Part shown: positions 1-13,000 of the stretch, in pieces | Layout: each line of letters opens with the position of its first letter | Numbering within the stretch: the first letter of the stretch is position 1 | Assembly (NCBI RefSeq): GCF_963675165.1 | Contig: NC_087386.1 | Span: forward strand, 3,726,169-3,790,168 | DNA: 64,000 bases | Source: Halichondria panicea | Taxonomy: Eukaryota; Porifera; Demospongiae; Suberitida; Halichondriidae | Direction: 5' to 3' | Translations under genes and position numbers: made by a program | Notes under the pieces: model-generated | What the model was told of the DNA's origin: nothing | Seen by the model: the letters and a program-made list of their open reading frames with translations, nothing else | The model's database searches: none

Positions 1-128
1 AGATATTAGAATGTATATACTAACTATGGCTTTGTGGTCACGCCTCTAACTGCAGAGCTCAGCTTGCTGCAGAGAAAGGGAGAACCTGGGAAGCCAACAA
101 ATACTGTACATGTAAGTAAATCTGATTG

Positions 129-1202
129 TAGCCTCGATCCCAGGCCGAGTTTTCGCTTTTATAACGGTTAGGCGAACAACTAGGCCTGGTACTAGTTGTC
201 TGCGCATGCGTCAACCTCACGAAAACTACCATTTCTCGAGTTGAACGAATTTTTTACCCCACGAAACTTACCCGCTATACAGTATTCTCGGTCACAAAAG
301 TGACATTTATATTCGTGTACTATCGTGTACTAGAAGTCAATTCCTGTTTTATCATTATTGGAATCGATTGGAATGGCTCTTAGCTGAAGCTTCTCTCTTC
401 TCTGAAGCTTAGAAAACATTATTCTGAAGACTGAACAACAAGGTAAGAGGTATAAAGCTTTGTCAAGCTTGTTAAGTTTGTGTGGGCCCTATGTATGCTA
501 TCAAGTCTTGTTCATGTTTGTCAAGATCTAGGTAGACTATAGTTTCATCATTAATATGGTGGATCAAGTGAAGAGTGTGAGCTAGAGAACTTGGTGCTGC
601 CATCATCAGCTCGTGAACAATGACACTATAACCTGTATAGATCTACATGTATTTAAAATGTCTACTTCTCTGTACAGGAGCAATGGCTAATATCCAGCTA
701 TCCCAACAGTGCTCCTCTTGGCTATACTAACGGATGAGACTGGACAGTTTGAGGTAAGGGATTAACCGTCTTTGGTTTCTTTTAATATTGTCCTATACTC
801 ACAGGACTGGAGTATGACCGGTAGCTCAGAGGCATCAAGAGAATCTACGTTTTCTCAAGCAAAATTTAACTGAGTTACGAGTTGGGGCCTAGAATCAGAG
901 AAGTCCAGCAGCCTGCTAAATCTTTTTGAAACGTAATTTGAAGGCATTGAAATTGCCCTGGGTCACTGTAATCGTGCTGCAGCACAACTGGCAGGCCCTT
1001 GTGAAGCAACTCTCTCTATGTGCATCTTTTGTGTACTCACTCTGTGCACTTTCTGTGCACAAATTTCGATTATTGATTTGTTAAATATTTTTGCCGACCA
1101 CAAATACAATAAAAATTTGACGCAGGCACAGACAACTAGTACCAGGCCTAGTTGTTCGCCTAACCGTTATAAAAGCGAAAACTCGGCCTGGGATCGAGGC
1201 TA
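129..1202. mobile_element. Non-autonomous DNA transposon, TAGCCTCGAT family, 9-bp TSD
   Basis: Terminal inverted repeats of about 70 bp start TAGCCTCGATCCCAGGCCGA (129) and end with the reverse complement at 1202. The flanks carry an exact 9-bp duplication, ATCTGATTG, at 120-128 and 1203-1211. No transposase frame is seen inside. A 9-bp duplication is typical of Mutator-like elements, so this is probably a MULE-type MITE. The same termini recur at 25285-26019. Confidence 0.8.
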
Positions 1203-1270
1203 ATCTGATTGGTGCTGACATGCATTACGTCGATCAGTACCCTGCAATCTGATTGGTGCTTATGTGATTA

Positions 1271-1600
1271 TGACTCGAGGCGTAGCCGCACGAAGGATAC
1301 GGTAAAGCTGTATTTCTGTGTCTGTTCCAGCTGTAACTGCGCAATGCGCCGAAAACTAACAGCTAACATACATGTACATGTAGGCTTCTTTCTAGCCACG
1401 TTCTCTTGGACTTTGATTTGTGCATAAATTTACAAACTAAAGCTTCTTTCTCGAGTTGTTTTACTTACAGTAAAGGCTGTTGCAGTCTCTTCAGAATCTT
1501 TTTGCACAAACTTTCTATTCAACTTATGAGCTAGCCTTGCACTAAAACGCTAGCTGTTTGTTATAGAGCTCTACAAGAGTCATAAAAGAGCTGTACACTG
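1271..1600 (+). repeat. Dispersed repeat family A copy (CTCGAGGCGTAGCC...)
   Basis: Starts with ACTCGAGGCGTAGCCGCACG, continues through a TG-rich stretch and an AACGCTAGC-type block, and ends near GAGCTG. The same ordered blocks (ATACGGTAAAGCTG, GGCTTCTAGCCACGTTCTC, TTTCTCGAGTT, TTGCAGTCTCTTCAGAATC) recur many times in the window. A partial copy follows at about 1855-2010. Confidence 0.7.
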
Positions 1601-1638
1601 CCAGAAACAGCGCCATTGTGATTTCCACTAGTGCAGTG

Positions 1639-1843
1639 GCCTCGTTCTCAAGCCAATTTTTTCTGAAAAATACGGCCCGGTATATAATATGTTGAGTCTA
1701 TCTGCATGGGTGTGTTTAGGATCTGGAAACAAAAGAAAATATCTATCAGTCTACCATACAGTTTACGGTTGCTATATAGACACGCCCAGATAATCAATTC
1801 CAGGCTGTATTTTTCAAAATTGGCCTGGGAACGAGGAGACCGG
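1639..1843. mobile_element. Small inverted-repeat element
   Basis: CCTCGTTCTCAAGCCAATTT at the left is matched in reverse by AAATTGGCCTGGGAACGAGG at the right, about 205 bp overall. The termini resemble a diverged TAGCCTCG family end. It lies between two family A repeat copies. No duplication of the flanks was recognised. Confidence 0.5.
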
Positions 1844-3399
1844 TGAAACTGATGGTGTGTGTGTGTACGGTGTACGTGTCTGTAGTGCAGTCGTAACTGC
1901 TAAACGGTTGCAATGCGAGTACAAATAACAGCTTTGTTTTTAAATTTTACCATAGGTACGGTGCAGTCTCTTCAGAATCGTGCATAACATCACATATTTG
2001 CACAAGTGTGAATCAATCTCGAACATTAATCTGTTATAGCTAAGTTTCGAGAAAGACTCATCTTGTTATTAATAACACCCCTTCTGTCAACTTTTAAGAA
2101 AGTAAATCGAAGAATGAGGCACTATTTAGCTGCCTAGATCAACCGGTCAGCCAACCGCAAGACTATATCAACATACTGGACCATGACAAAGTGAGCAGCA
2201 CTCTGCTGCTACTGTATGGCTCACCTGCTTAAATACATGTACAACTCAGGCTCAGGCTCAAGCTAGCTACATGTAGTAACTCCATACTCTTTGTTATGTA
2301 TATTTGCCAAGGAAGGTAAGTATTCTGCCATTCATGCTCTAGCCAAAAAACAAGGAGCCAGCCATGGTAATCCTATTTAGGACTTCAAGCAGCAGCTGGT
2401 TATCAACTGAAAGAAGACTCATCCTCTGTATCCGGTTGTGTTTGACGTTGTTCGATGTGGCGAACTTCTTCTAACTACACCCAATTTGTGGGCACTTTAC
2501 ACTGAAGAAGTGAGTGTATACCGGCCAATACATCCCAGGGACCAACTTCAGATAACACAATAGCAACATTGCCAAAGGTCTAAAGGCTAAAACGTAGGGG
2601 AAATTCCACTGGGCATGGTGCTTCTCATATAGACTCAAGATGGCCTGCAAGGATTTTTTTACGACATTCTTTAAGCATTGTTCGTTGTCTGGAACAAGCT
2701 GGATAAACCACAAGAGCATGCAGCGCACTCTAAACAAATGTGGTGCTCACTTAATTTTCACCTCAATACTCTGGCTCAAGACCCCAGTTAAGGCAACTGA
2801 TCGATTTAAACTGACTGCATGGCTACATTCGAAATGGTCACAAAATCAAAACGATTGGTTGCTCTCTTTATTAATTGTCATCCAAAAGAACATCCTAAAC
2901 ACTTTTCTACATGTATATTGAGAACTAAAGAGTTAAGGAATTAAGAAGTACAATGTTGCTACATGTATGAGCTATCAGCTAGTTCCTAGTTTGCATAGGA
3001 TATACCCATTACTTATTCATGAGATCGTCTTATTTATTCTTAGCATGGTCATTGAAAAGAAGTACGCATGCAATGCTGCTAAAACTGTCCGTCTTTCCTT
3101 TCTCTACCACATGAAGAGCCATAAACTTCGTGGTGCACACTAAATTTTTTCTGCGTCAGTTATATAGTGGACATACGTACAGTACAAGAGCTCTATTGAC
3201 AAGATCTATACTTTCCTCAGAGCTAGACAAGTAGATATTTCTTTATTGTTTTTTCATAATTATCTGTTCTTTTGTAATATAAATACGCAAAAACTGACCA
3301 GTAAAGTAATCGCTACAGCTCTATTGTCTTGACTCTTTACGAAATTAATGTTTACCTGTTCAATTACCGGTAGATTATTTAAATGGGACATGATCATTA

Positions 3400-3800
3400 G
3401 CTACGAAGGTGGAAAAACTAACGCAGAAGTTGTGTAGGTTTGCCAAAATTAATGTTCAGAGGCTGAGCGAGAACGCCCAACAATAATGAAAGCACCGCAG
3501 GTGCTGATGACTCGGTGGAGATGCCAAAGATACATAACATATAACATAAAGCTACTATAATAGCTTTTATACACACATTATTATTATTATCATGATGAAC
3601 ATTAATTAATTGTAAACTCAAAGAGTGGGTAATAATCGACCATGATTGTTGTTAAAAACGATTGATACCAAAAGTTTAAGTCTAAAATTACTGGCTGCAT
3701 CAGCAGAGCCTTGCATGCAGCTCTCTTCTAACTCTTGCAGCTACCTATTGGTAGCGTTCTAGTGCAGAGCTAACGAGTGTTGCAAGCTGTGCTGGGCTAA
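3400..3800 (-). repeat. Dispersed repeat family A copy, distal part, reverse orientation
   Basis: Contains in reverse the distal blocks also seen at 9700-9970 and 12100-12410: the GATCATTACCCACTC-type block, a TTCATCATG block near 3590 and a GAGCTGCAAGGCTCTGC block near 3700. Confidence 0.55.
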
Positions 3801-4214
3801 TGCCACTCGCCATGTTATGCTTTTGCTCAATAGTGTTATAGTAGAGGGAATAAGTTTCGAATTATACAGCTTATATTTATATCAACTCACTGAGAAGAAA
3901 AGACTTGTTTACGTGTATCTATTATTGTTATCTCCAGGACATCAAGAAAGAATAAAATTGCAGGATCTGGAGTTCAGTGTATAATATCTATCAGAACTGT
4001 GAAGAAAAGACTTGTGTACATGCATCTATTGTATAATTGTGGTAGTGTTTTGTGGCTTACCAGGTCCTCAAGAAAAAGACGATTCTCCAGGAACATCTGG
4101 ATATTATATCATTCTCTCACATGTTGAGATGAGCACGCATGTGCAATACATACACAAGAATAAGGGGTGTGTCTGCAAGAGGTTAAGTTCAAATTAATAG
4201 TATAGCTTATCCTA

Positions 4215-4790
4215 GCTTTACAGCTCTTTTCTGACTCTTGTAGCTAACAAAAAGCTAGCGCTTTAGTGCAAAACTAACTTATAAGCTGAATAGAAACTGT
4301 GTGCGAACAGATGATGCTACGAAAGATTCTAAAGAGACTTCAATGTGAGTCAAACTAGCCGTAACTCGAGAAAGAAGCTTTAGTTTGCTAATCCACGAAT
4401 CAAAATCCAAGAGAACATGACTAGAAGCCTATAAAAGCTGTTAGTTTTCGTCGCATTGCAACCGTTGAGTAGTTACACACACACACAGACAGCTTTACCG
4501 TATCCCTCGTGCGGCTACACCTCGAGGCAAAACTACTAAGTTCTTAGCAACACTCAGTGAACAAGTTTTGCTATGCACTCTGTATTCCAAGTAAGCAAAC
4601 TAGGCATCACTCGAGTACGAAGCATTATTTTGAAAATCCACAAATTAAAATCCAAGAAAACATGACTAGAAGCCTATAGAAACTCTTTCTTGCTTGATTG
4701 ATCCTTGAGCAGCTGTAGCAGTCTACACAGACAGACAGACACACAAACACACTACCGTGTACCTCGATTGCGCATGCCTTAATGCACTAC
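4215..4790 (-). repeat. Two dispersed repeat family A copies in reverse orientation
   Basis: Two successive reverse copies, about 4215-4530 and 4590-4790. Each contains TCCAAGAGAACATGACTAGA-like sequence, an ACACACAGACAG microsatellite and a terminal block reading ACCTCGAGGC (first) or ACCTCGATTGCGCATGC (second). Confidence 0.65.
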
Positions 4791-5475
4791 ACAGTGGAGT
4801 TCACAGCAGTGGTTTACAGTGAAACTCGTGTCAAGAATTGCTGAGGAGGCCACTGAGACAACTTACCAGGAACCAAGCTGGCAGGCTTTAACCATCAACA
4901 TTAATTGTCCCATGTGCAATTCAAGCTAAGGCTGATCTAGATAAGATACACAGTGAAAACAAAGATAGGCGGCTAAGGCCTGGTCAGGCATATCTATTAC
5001 GCAAATGCTTATAGGGACTATACTGGTTAAGACAAATGCTATGTCAGAGAAGCAATTGAAATAAAGGAGCTGAAATGGAATTGTGGACTTTTTCAGGCGA
5101 TCTCAACACTGGAAGGAGTAACAGGTTTCAAATGGCCTAATGTATGTGTTGCTGCTATGTGAACTACACTCTTCAGCCTCTGATTTACAAACAGCAAATT
5201 AATTTTCAAGATTTTAACACACCGACGTAGCAGTTTAAACACCCGTACATCAGACGATTTATGAAATCAATATTGAGGAACCAAATTAAGGAGACGGTAT
5301 GCAGGGCGTAACTAGCAATGTGTCATGTGACTCGCCTCACTAGCTTGTAATAGCTCTGGCTAGCTAACTTCTGGATAACTAGCCAACTATAGGTATATAG
5401 AATGAGCAGAAAATGAGCTCTATCACTGTCTTGTTGATGAAGAAAAGAGGAATAGCAATTATACTGCCATTGACC

Positions 5476-5777
5476 TAGTTGGGCGTGGCTCGACCGTCCC
5501 TGGCGGGAGGTCGGGTTGCAGGCTTATCTGGGATTTGTTCTGTGCATTATGTAACACGTACTGCTATGAATATCATTATTCTCAAGTGGGTATTAACCGA
5601 CATGGTGATGTGTAGACCACAGCATACACTGCATGTGGTTTCGTAACTAGATGCAAACGGAAGTATAACCAAGCACGTGAAAAATGCTTCAATCTGATAG
5701 GGCGCCACTATAGAACAAATCCCAGATAGGCTTGCAACCCGACCTCCCGTCAGGGACGGTCGGGCCACGCCCAACTA
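5476..5777. mobile_element. MITE with TAGTTGGGCGTGGC termini and 9-bp TSD
   Basis: 302-bp element. About 66 bp at each end form an inverted repeat beginning TAGTTGGGCGTGGCTCGACC and ending with its near-complement at 5777. Flanks 5467-5475 and 5778-5786 are both CCATTGACC, an exact 9-bp target-site duplication. It carries no coding sequence. A rearranged relative lies at 8998-9209. Confidence 0.82.
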
Positions 5778-7329
5778 CCATTGACCTGCCTTCTACTTGT
5801 ACGCAATAATTAATGGGTGTGGTTTCCTGTCAAACATTTTGCGGGGGCGTTGGCCTCCTTCCCGTAAAACTTCTAGTTGCGCCCCTGGTATGTATCAAGG
5901 AGTACATTCTCACAAACTGAAAGCAGCACGAACTGCTGTCGTGGGGCAATATATTCGTGGTTTTCGTGGTTGGAGGTCTGACCACAAATATTTTACCCAC
6001 GAATGTAGCGACCTTGCCTACCTTTACCTACAATCCAAGCAGCAACCACGAAAATATTATCCACGAAATGTCTCAATATTGCTGAACCACGAATATTTTG
6101 TCCCCTGAAAATTACCCGCTATACGGTACGTCAGATCAAGTGACTTATACAGTGGAAACACCATAAAGTGACACCAAGACTGCATAAGAATAGAGGAGTT
6201 GTCGAACTACCGATACCTCTACATAAAAAACTGCACCAAGTAACATAACTCGCATGTGATGAAGTATTGTAAACTTACTAGTAATCTCCTAGTAAATGTT
6301 AACCATGACGTTTTTAGGGGTGTGGTAATTGAAAAATGAAATCTGATTCTAGCTAGTCGTTCGCGTTCAGCCTTCAGAGCTGTTCACTGCACACTGCACA
6401 CTGATAAGAGACAATCTCTTCACAAAAATCATCTAAATCGAGACAATAGAGTCAGGTTGATCCTCTTCACTTGTACTCTTTACTCACTATTAGCAAATTC
6501 TGTGCGTTGCGTAATTATGCGCCAACGTCATCAATTGTGAGTTGCTCACGTGTAATTGACAGGATGTCATGTTACTTTGTGCACAGTTTTTGTTTAAAGG
6601 TACAGTGTATCAGTACTTCAACACTCTTCTCTTCTTATGCTCTCTAGGTGCCACTATAACCCTTTCTTTGTCACACCTACTACAAAGAATGACGTACATA
6701 CCCTCTTGATCCTACCTCTATATATACAGTGTTGGGGCATAAAGGCTTTCACAAATGTACACGTACATGTACATACACTGTACACTATAAACCATTTATA
6801 TCTATAAATCAAACACTACACCCAAACCTACCGATTATGATGTACTTGAAGATGTAGGAGTAGTTATATGGTCCTGCACTCATTGCTGTAATGTTAAAAC
6901 TACGACAGCTACAAAATAAACCTGGAATATCGACCGTAACACAACCAACTCTATATATAGTAGTCACTTTGCTCCCGATACAGCTACAGTATAGTACAGA
7001 TCTTTGCCACTATTAAACCCTTTGAACTTTGTCATGTGACAGACGTGTTTTGCAATGACGCAATGATAGGTATAATAATGACCACAACTCTTCTCTTGAT
7101 ACAACATGTGTGCATCATAACTCGGTTCTTACTGTCTACATGCATGTATCACATGAATCATTAATAGATCTACAACTAAAAAAGGTGGGTGAGTAGATGT
7201 TCAGATCGTAGATATAAATACATAATAAATTATAAAGTTACACGTGCATAATAATTGATCCTCTTGTTCCGTTCCCCGGCCATACAACGAAACCTACATA
7301 GAAACTTGATCAGGCATTCTTTTCCTTAA

Positions 7330-7620
7330 AATGCACGGCCTGGACCCGAGGCCTCCCAGAAAAACTATCCAAAAGTCTCGGGTCCAGGCTGCGCTGTATA
7401 AAAGACGTGCAAAAGTCCAGAAATTGGAATTAGGACGTGCACGCCCACGATCACCCATGAATATAATTAAGTCTAGATTGTAATCAATAAGTATTTCATG
7501 GCTGGGCGTGCACGTCGTGTGTGGTTAATTACCAATACCTGAACTTTTGCGTGAGTTTCACATAGGAACTTGACCAGACGCTTTTCTAAAGCGCAGCCTG
7601 GACTCAAAGTAAGTTGCAAG
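7330..7620. repeat. Inverted-repeat remnants with CGGCCTGGACCCGAGG arms
   Basis: GCCTGGACCCGAGGCCTCCC near 7340 is matched in reverse by GTCTCGGGTCCAGGCTGCGC near 7375-7394, with a third related arm (CAGCCTGGACTC) near 7600. It is probably a decayed inverted-repeat transposon. Boundaries are uncertain. Confidence 0.4.
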
Positions 7621-8014
7621 CACCAGGTCTTGGTCTAACCCGATCACATGGTACATTGATGGTATATACAGCAGTTTTAAGCAATTTTGCGACACATGAA
7701 CACAAGCATGAAACCACAATGTACTATTTTAGTAAGTGGTTACTCAAATTCGGTGCATACATTCAGTACTGTCCAGTGGTGTAGGAACCAGGCCCCCCTT
7801 TATTTAACACTGCATGCTTGCTTTTTCCCAAGCTCGGAATCAAGCTTTTAATTGTACACAATACACCAATCAATCTCAGAGCATGCAAAATTAATATCTT
7901 TTTAGGGGACAATCCCTTGCAAGCGCACTTTAATATTATGTGTACAGTGGTTTGCAGAACAGCTGTCATACTCAGAGTAGCAGTAGGCGGTGACTCTAAG
8001 TGTGTGATGTGGTT

Positions 8015-8203
8015 TACACGAAAATTAAGTCCGCGAAATTTTTCTTTAATTAGAATTACCTGCTATAACATGCAAAGATTTAAAGGCGTGGCTTCCGGTA
8101 AGCAGTCATTCCGCGAACATTGTGTAACAAAATGGCTTTTAGAGGCCAATCCACGAAGTATAAGTGCCTCGAAAAATTTCGCGCTATACAGTAATTTCTC
8201 TGA
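8015..8203 (+). repeat. Partial copy of the CGAAAATTTCGCGCTATACGGTA element
   Basis: From the ACACGAAAATTAAGTCC block through GGCGTGGCTTCCGGTAAGCA to TTTCGCGCTATACAGTA it follows the full copy at 31180-31409 nearly base for base, but the left terminus is missing. Confidence 0.65.
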
Positions 8204-8997
8204 ATAATAAGGTGCAGGCATGTTAGCAGGAGAAGCACTGAAGAGAGTATAGTTCAAACTCAATTTACTAAACACACGCAGCGTTGATTAAATTTGGACT
8301 AGTACATTTCTTGTGGGATACTAATTAAAGGTGGTACAGCTCAACGCATACAGTTGATGGAAGAAACTGAAAATCACCGTTTTCGAGTTGAATGAATTTT
8401 TTACCCCACAAAATTACCTGTTGTCGCAAAGTTCGCATACCGTATAGAGCGCGGGTATATTTCGATTGGGTAAATGTTTGTGGTTTTCGCGGATTAAGCA
8501 TGTACTGCAAACATTATTTTATAACCGCGAGTTTAATATCACATGCGGCTGCACCAACTACAATTATTGTTTAACCGCAAAGTATACACGGTCACCCTCC
8601 TCTGGGAGGTGTGGCTGATTTATGAGACTGGTTTTGGTACATGTGAAGCATGAATAATCATTCACTTATTTGTCTTGAATTATTTTGTTTTCCACTCAAT
8701 CTTATACAGATATTCTAAGTACGGATGTTACGCAAAATCCAGAGGGTTGGCAAAAGAGCCACTAAGTTCCAGTACTCAGCCACGTACCAATCAGTAGTCA
8801 TTGAATGCTTACGAGATAAATGGTAAGCCAAAGACAACATGTACCGTATAGCAGGTAAAATGTGGCATCTAAGGCCAAGCATTAACTTTACTATAATTAT
8901 TATGTAGTCAAAGGCACAGTAGGCCCATTTTGTTAGTTGCTCATCAGTGCCCATGCATGTATGCGCTTAAAATGTGCCTTAGAATTTTACTACATAA

Positions 8998-9209
8998 TGC
9001 GTGGCCCGACCTTCCATTAGGACGGGAGTTCAGGTTGCAAGCTTATCTGGGATTTGTTCTGCCGCATTATGGCGTGGCCCAACGGGAGGTCGGGTTGCAA
9101 GCTTATCTGGGATTTGTTCTGCTGCATTATGTAACTCGGCTAATATGCGGCAAAACAAGCTTGCAACCTGACCTCCCGTCTTAACGGAAGGTCGGGCCAC
9201 GCCCAACTA
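8998..9209. mobile_element. Rearranged copy of the TAGTTGGGCGTGGC MITE
   Basis: The right end GGGCCACGCCCAACTA matches the element at 5476-5777. Inside, the block GCTTATCTGGGATTTGTTCT plus GC-GCATTATG is duplicated in tandem (about 9039-9068 and 9101-9130), and both copies are opposed by an inverted arm at about 9150-9205. This suggests insertion or replication slippage within one element. Confidence 0.65.
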
Positions 9210-9516
9210 AGTGCATGGCACCAGACAGTGAGGCTCTCCCCCCAGCAAAGAGGTAACGCTAGGGGATATAATGGATAAGATAATTGTTATTGCTTGACAG
9301 CAGTCAGACTTACATACCGTATAATAGGATGACCCATTAATAATTGAACGCAGAAAACACCTATCCATTGTTCTGTGTCACCCTGCATCACAGCCACAAC
9401 ATCCAAGTGTTTGTCTATTTTCGAACTTGGACGACTTTCCATTCTCCTCTTCATTACTTTATCCATGTAAATGAAATGCAAATGTTAAAAAGTTACAGCT
9501 GCACAAGGATCAATGA

Positions 9517-9970
9517 AGTGTAATTAAGAGTTTCTGTAGGCTTCTAGTCATGTTTTCTTTGGATTTTAATACGTGGATTTGCAAAATAATGCTTCATTCT
9601 CGAGTTATGAGTTTTGCTTAAATACTTGGAATGCCATTGCAGCCTTTTCAGAAGAGCACGTAGCCAAACTTGTTTACCGAGTATTGCTACTCTACTTAGT
9701 AGTTAGCTCTGCACTAGAATGCTAGCTATTGGTAGGCGAAAAGAGCTGCAAGGCTCTGCTGACTTAATTGCAGCCATTAATTGTAGACTTGAACTTTTGG
9801 CATCGATCGTTTTTAATAACAATTATCGTTGATCATTACCCACTCTTCGAGTTTCCCTGGATTTCGCATGCAGTAAAATTAAAAATGTTCATCATGATCA
9901 ATAATTATGTGTATAAAAGCTAGCTTATAGTAGCATTATGTTATGTAGCTTTGGCATTTTTCATTCTGTC
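9517..9970 (+). repeat. Dispersed repeat family A copy (long form)
   Basis: Contains the proximal blocks (GGCTTCTAGTCATGTTTTC, CTCGAGTTATG, CAGCCTTTTCAGAAGAGCA) and the distal blocks (AGAGCTGCAAGGCTCTGCTG, ATCGATCGTTTTTAA, TTCATCATGATCA, AAAAGCTAGC). It lies just upstream of the first readable EHBP1 exon and parallels 11868-12410. Confidence 0.65.
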
Positions 9971-10095
9971 AGTTTCCAGCATTATGGTTTTTGAATAATT
10001 TACAGCTTGAAATAGGTGCAAATATAAGTTGCTCCATTACTGTAAAGTGCTGCGATTTTGCTGAATGGATGCATGAAAAATTTTTCTTTATTCAG

Positions 10096-13000
10096 GCATC
10101 CATCTGCAGTTTGTGTGTCTTGGACGCGCAAGGGTAGGAGGCTCATCACTAAGGTAATAAAGTACTATTTTTATTAGCGTGGAAGTTGTACCTATAGGTA
10201 AAAAGGTATACTGCAGGTTATTACTTTACAATAATTTAGTATGACAGCAGCTAGGGTTATCCCTAAAGAGTGGTAGAGTGGCGCAGCAGCAGCTAGCTCA
10301 TAGCTATCATTTGCTTCAATTGAAGCCCAGCTTGTGGGTGGGGCTAGTTATATGCGTTAGTTTATGTTTCTCTCTGTACAGTAAGAACTACACTAAAATA
10401 AAAACGTCATGTCAGGCATGACACTATTTCAGTATAGATCTACTTTGTGATACCTCCAATATAATATGAGCTGACCTCTGCTGATCTGCCTGCTGTCGCC
10501 TAGCTCTGGCTCTTCTGTCCCTCCCTTGTGTTTGATGCACAGAGAGCTATATAGAGACAGCTAGCCCCTGTGAGCAGATAAGTTGCACTGGCTAGCAGAG
10601 TTGCAGTACGAGGAGGCCACGCCCATCTAGGCAAGTGCATTGTTTGCTTCTTGATTGCCTTATAGCGGCCCCGGGGGAAGCCCAACCCACATCCGTTACA
10701 GACATATATACAAATATGTATTATTTGTACCATAATGTGCTCTGACACTAAGGAATATCCATTGAAACTCTCAGGATACTCCATGTACCCTGCTAGGGTG
10801 TACATTCATGTACCCTAGGGTACATTGGCTGTGGTCAGCACATTACGGTACAAATAATATATATATTTGTGGCCCTTAAAGGAGCCGCTCTTTTATAGGA
10901 CACTACTGTGACACACTTGGATCACATTGTGAAGATCAATTTTTCAGTGTCTCTCTCTCTCTCTCTCTTTGACTGGTGGGTCAAATCTTCGAGCGTCCTA
11001 CTTCAGAGATCGCCTCATGCACAAGAACCAATGACATTGTGTGTGTGTACGCCACCTATATCTAATTTAATGCATGTCTGAACGAAATTGCATGTTGTCA
11101 GATCAAAACATTAATTGGGCTGACATTTTGCATTAGCACGAGCCCTGCATGTATATACGTGTAGTTATATGAATTGCATTTTCCAGTCTTAGCTAGTATA
11201 GGGCACACTATTGGCTATAGGCCGCTACCATTAGACATGTACGCGCGCTTAATTATAGTTTTTAGTCTTAGTATAGGACATATTCTTGGCTTAAAGCTAT
11301 AGGTATACAAAGTGATTTGTAACCATTCTACCACTTACATTACAGGTTCGACCATGGCAACCATCACCTGACAACAAAATGAGGGGCGTGGTGATCTGGC
11401 CTGACCCTGAGAACATTGAGATAACTGTCACATTGTACAAGGTTAGCATTTGTTCGTCCATATGGCCATACCACTCTCCAATAGCAACCACTAACAATTA
11501 ACATATTCTACCGAGATTACGCCCACCATGATTGAATGCTACACAGTAGCCTCGACTTCACGCCCACATCTTCTCAGAGATTTCCCTGGTATCGACTGCT
11601 TGCGCATGCGCTAACCATTAGCCAAAATTAATACTGGTTAACGCAGGATATAGCTACCCTTAGCCTGTTATGCTAACAAAAGACTCACAGCGCAATAGTT
11701 TGGATGACAATCATCTGAACGGAGTGAAAGCTGACACTAGCATACATGTACAATGTATATGGGCAGGCCACGCCCATCTAAAACTAACCTTGGTGAAAAG
11801 CTACTGCTCTGTCTCTAGCTAGCTAGATATATAGCTCTATGACTTCAATACTATGAATTTGTATTCTTTGTCTGCGCATGCACAAGCGATCTGTACGGTA
11901 GTGTGTTTGTTTGTGTCTGTCTGTCTGTCTGTCTGTCGATCGACTGCTACAGCTGCTCAAGGATTACTAAGAGTTTCTATAGGCTTCTATAGTCATGTTT
12001 TCTTGGATTCTAGTTCGTGGATTTGCGAAGTAACTCGAGTTATGCTTACTTTTGCTTACTTGAATGGCATAGCAGCCTTTTCAGAAGAGTGCATAGCAAA
12101 ACTTGTTCACCGAGTGTTGCTACTCTACTTAGTAGTTAGCTCTGCACTAGAATGCTGGCTATTGGTAGCTGCAAGAGTGAGAAGAGAGCTGCAAGGCTCT
12201 GCTGATGCAGCCATTCAATTTTAGACTTGAACTTTTGGAATCGATCGTTTAGCAACAATCATGGTCGATCATTACCCACTCTTTGAGTTTGCATGCAGCA
12301 AATACAAAAATGTTCATCATGTGTGTATAAAAGCTATAAGTAGCTTTATGTTATGTATATATGGCATCTCCACCGAGGCATCAGCACCTATAGTGCTTTC
12401 ATTATTAATATATAGCATCTGAAATGAAGACCTGCATGTTGAACTTTGGAGCGCTATTGCAGTCCCTATGCAAAAAAGTATGCATGTAACATGCACGTAT
12501 GTTGCTTCGTGTTAGGAACCGGCGGTATTAAAATGAGACTTCCCTTTCATTTTTTTGTGGGTCACATCTTCACTCCAGAAGTAACTGAAAGAATACAGCG
12601 TTTCTTCTTCTACAGCCTTTCTTTGAGTGTGGATAATAACGTTAAATATCAATGATGCACCCATGCAATACAGTAGACTCTCGCTATTCTGGCTCTATGA
12701 AGTATGGCCACCTTGATATACTGGCCATTGGTTCGGCATGGATTGTTAGCTAGATGTTTACTGCTCAAAACTCGCCCTGAAATGCGGCCACTCGTTATTT
12801 CCTACTGGAAGACAGCTAGCTGCCTAATTATTTTCTAATTAGAACGCACAAGCTATTTGGGTGTGGCCTAAAATTGGACTTGATAGGCACTTTCATGCCT
12901 TCTAAACCTAAAACTATTCAATGATACCTAGAGGTACATGTACATGTAGCTACAGAGCTCTAAAAGGGCAAGGAATATAACACTCCCACGAAGTAATAAA

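Larger units (their letters stand above)
1..10095. other. Ten kilobases without a recognisable gene; transposon-derived sequence
   Basis: No conserved protein block was recognised on either strand. Much of the stretch is covered by inverted-repeat elements and copies of a dispersed repeat, listed separately. If the missing first EHBP1 exon lies upstream of the window, this is an intron; otherwise it is intergenic. Short open frames here lack family patterns. One 28-codon block ending at a GT near 2508 (LYPVVFDVVRCGELLLTTPN) looks protein-like but could not be extended. Confidence 0.5.

Noticed and set aside
2471..2737. 88-codon minus-strand open frame and an overlapping plus-strand block near 2425-2508
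   Set aside because: No family pattern could be matched on either strand, and the plus-strand block has a stop immediately upstream with no acceptor.
11297..11497. Minus-strand open frame opposite an EHBP1 exon
   Set aside because: It is the shadow of exon 11346-11441, whose plus-strand reading aligns with the EHBP1 C2 domain.
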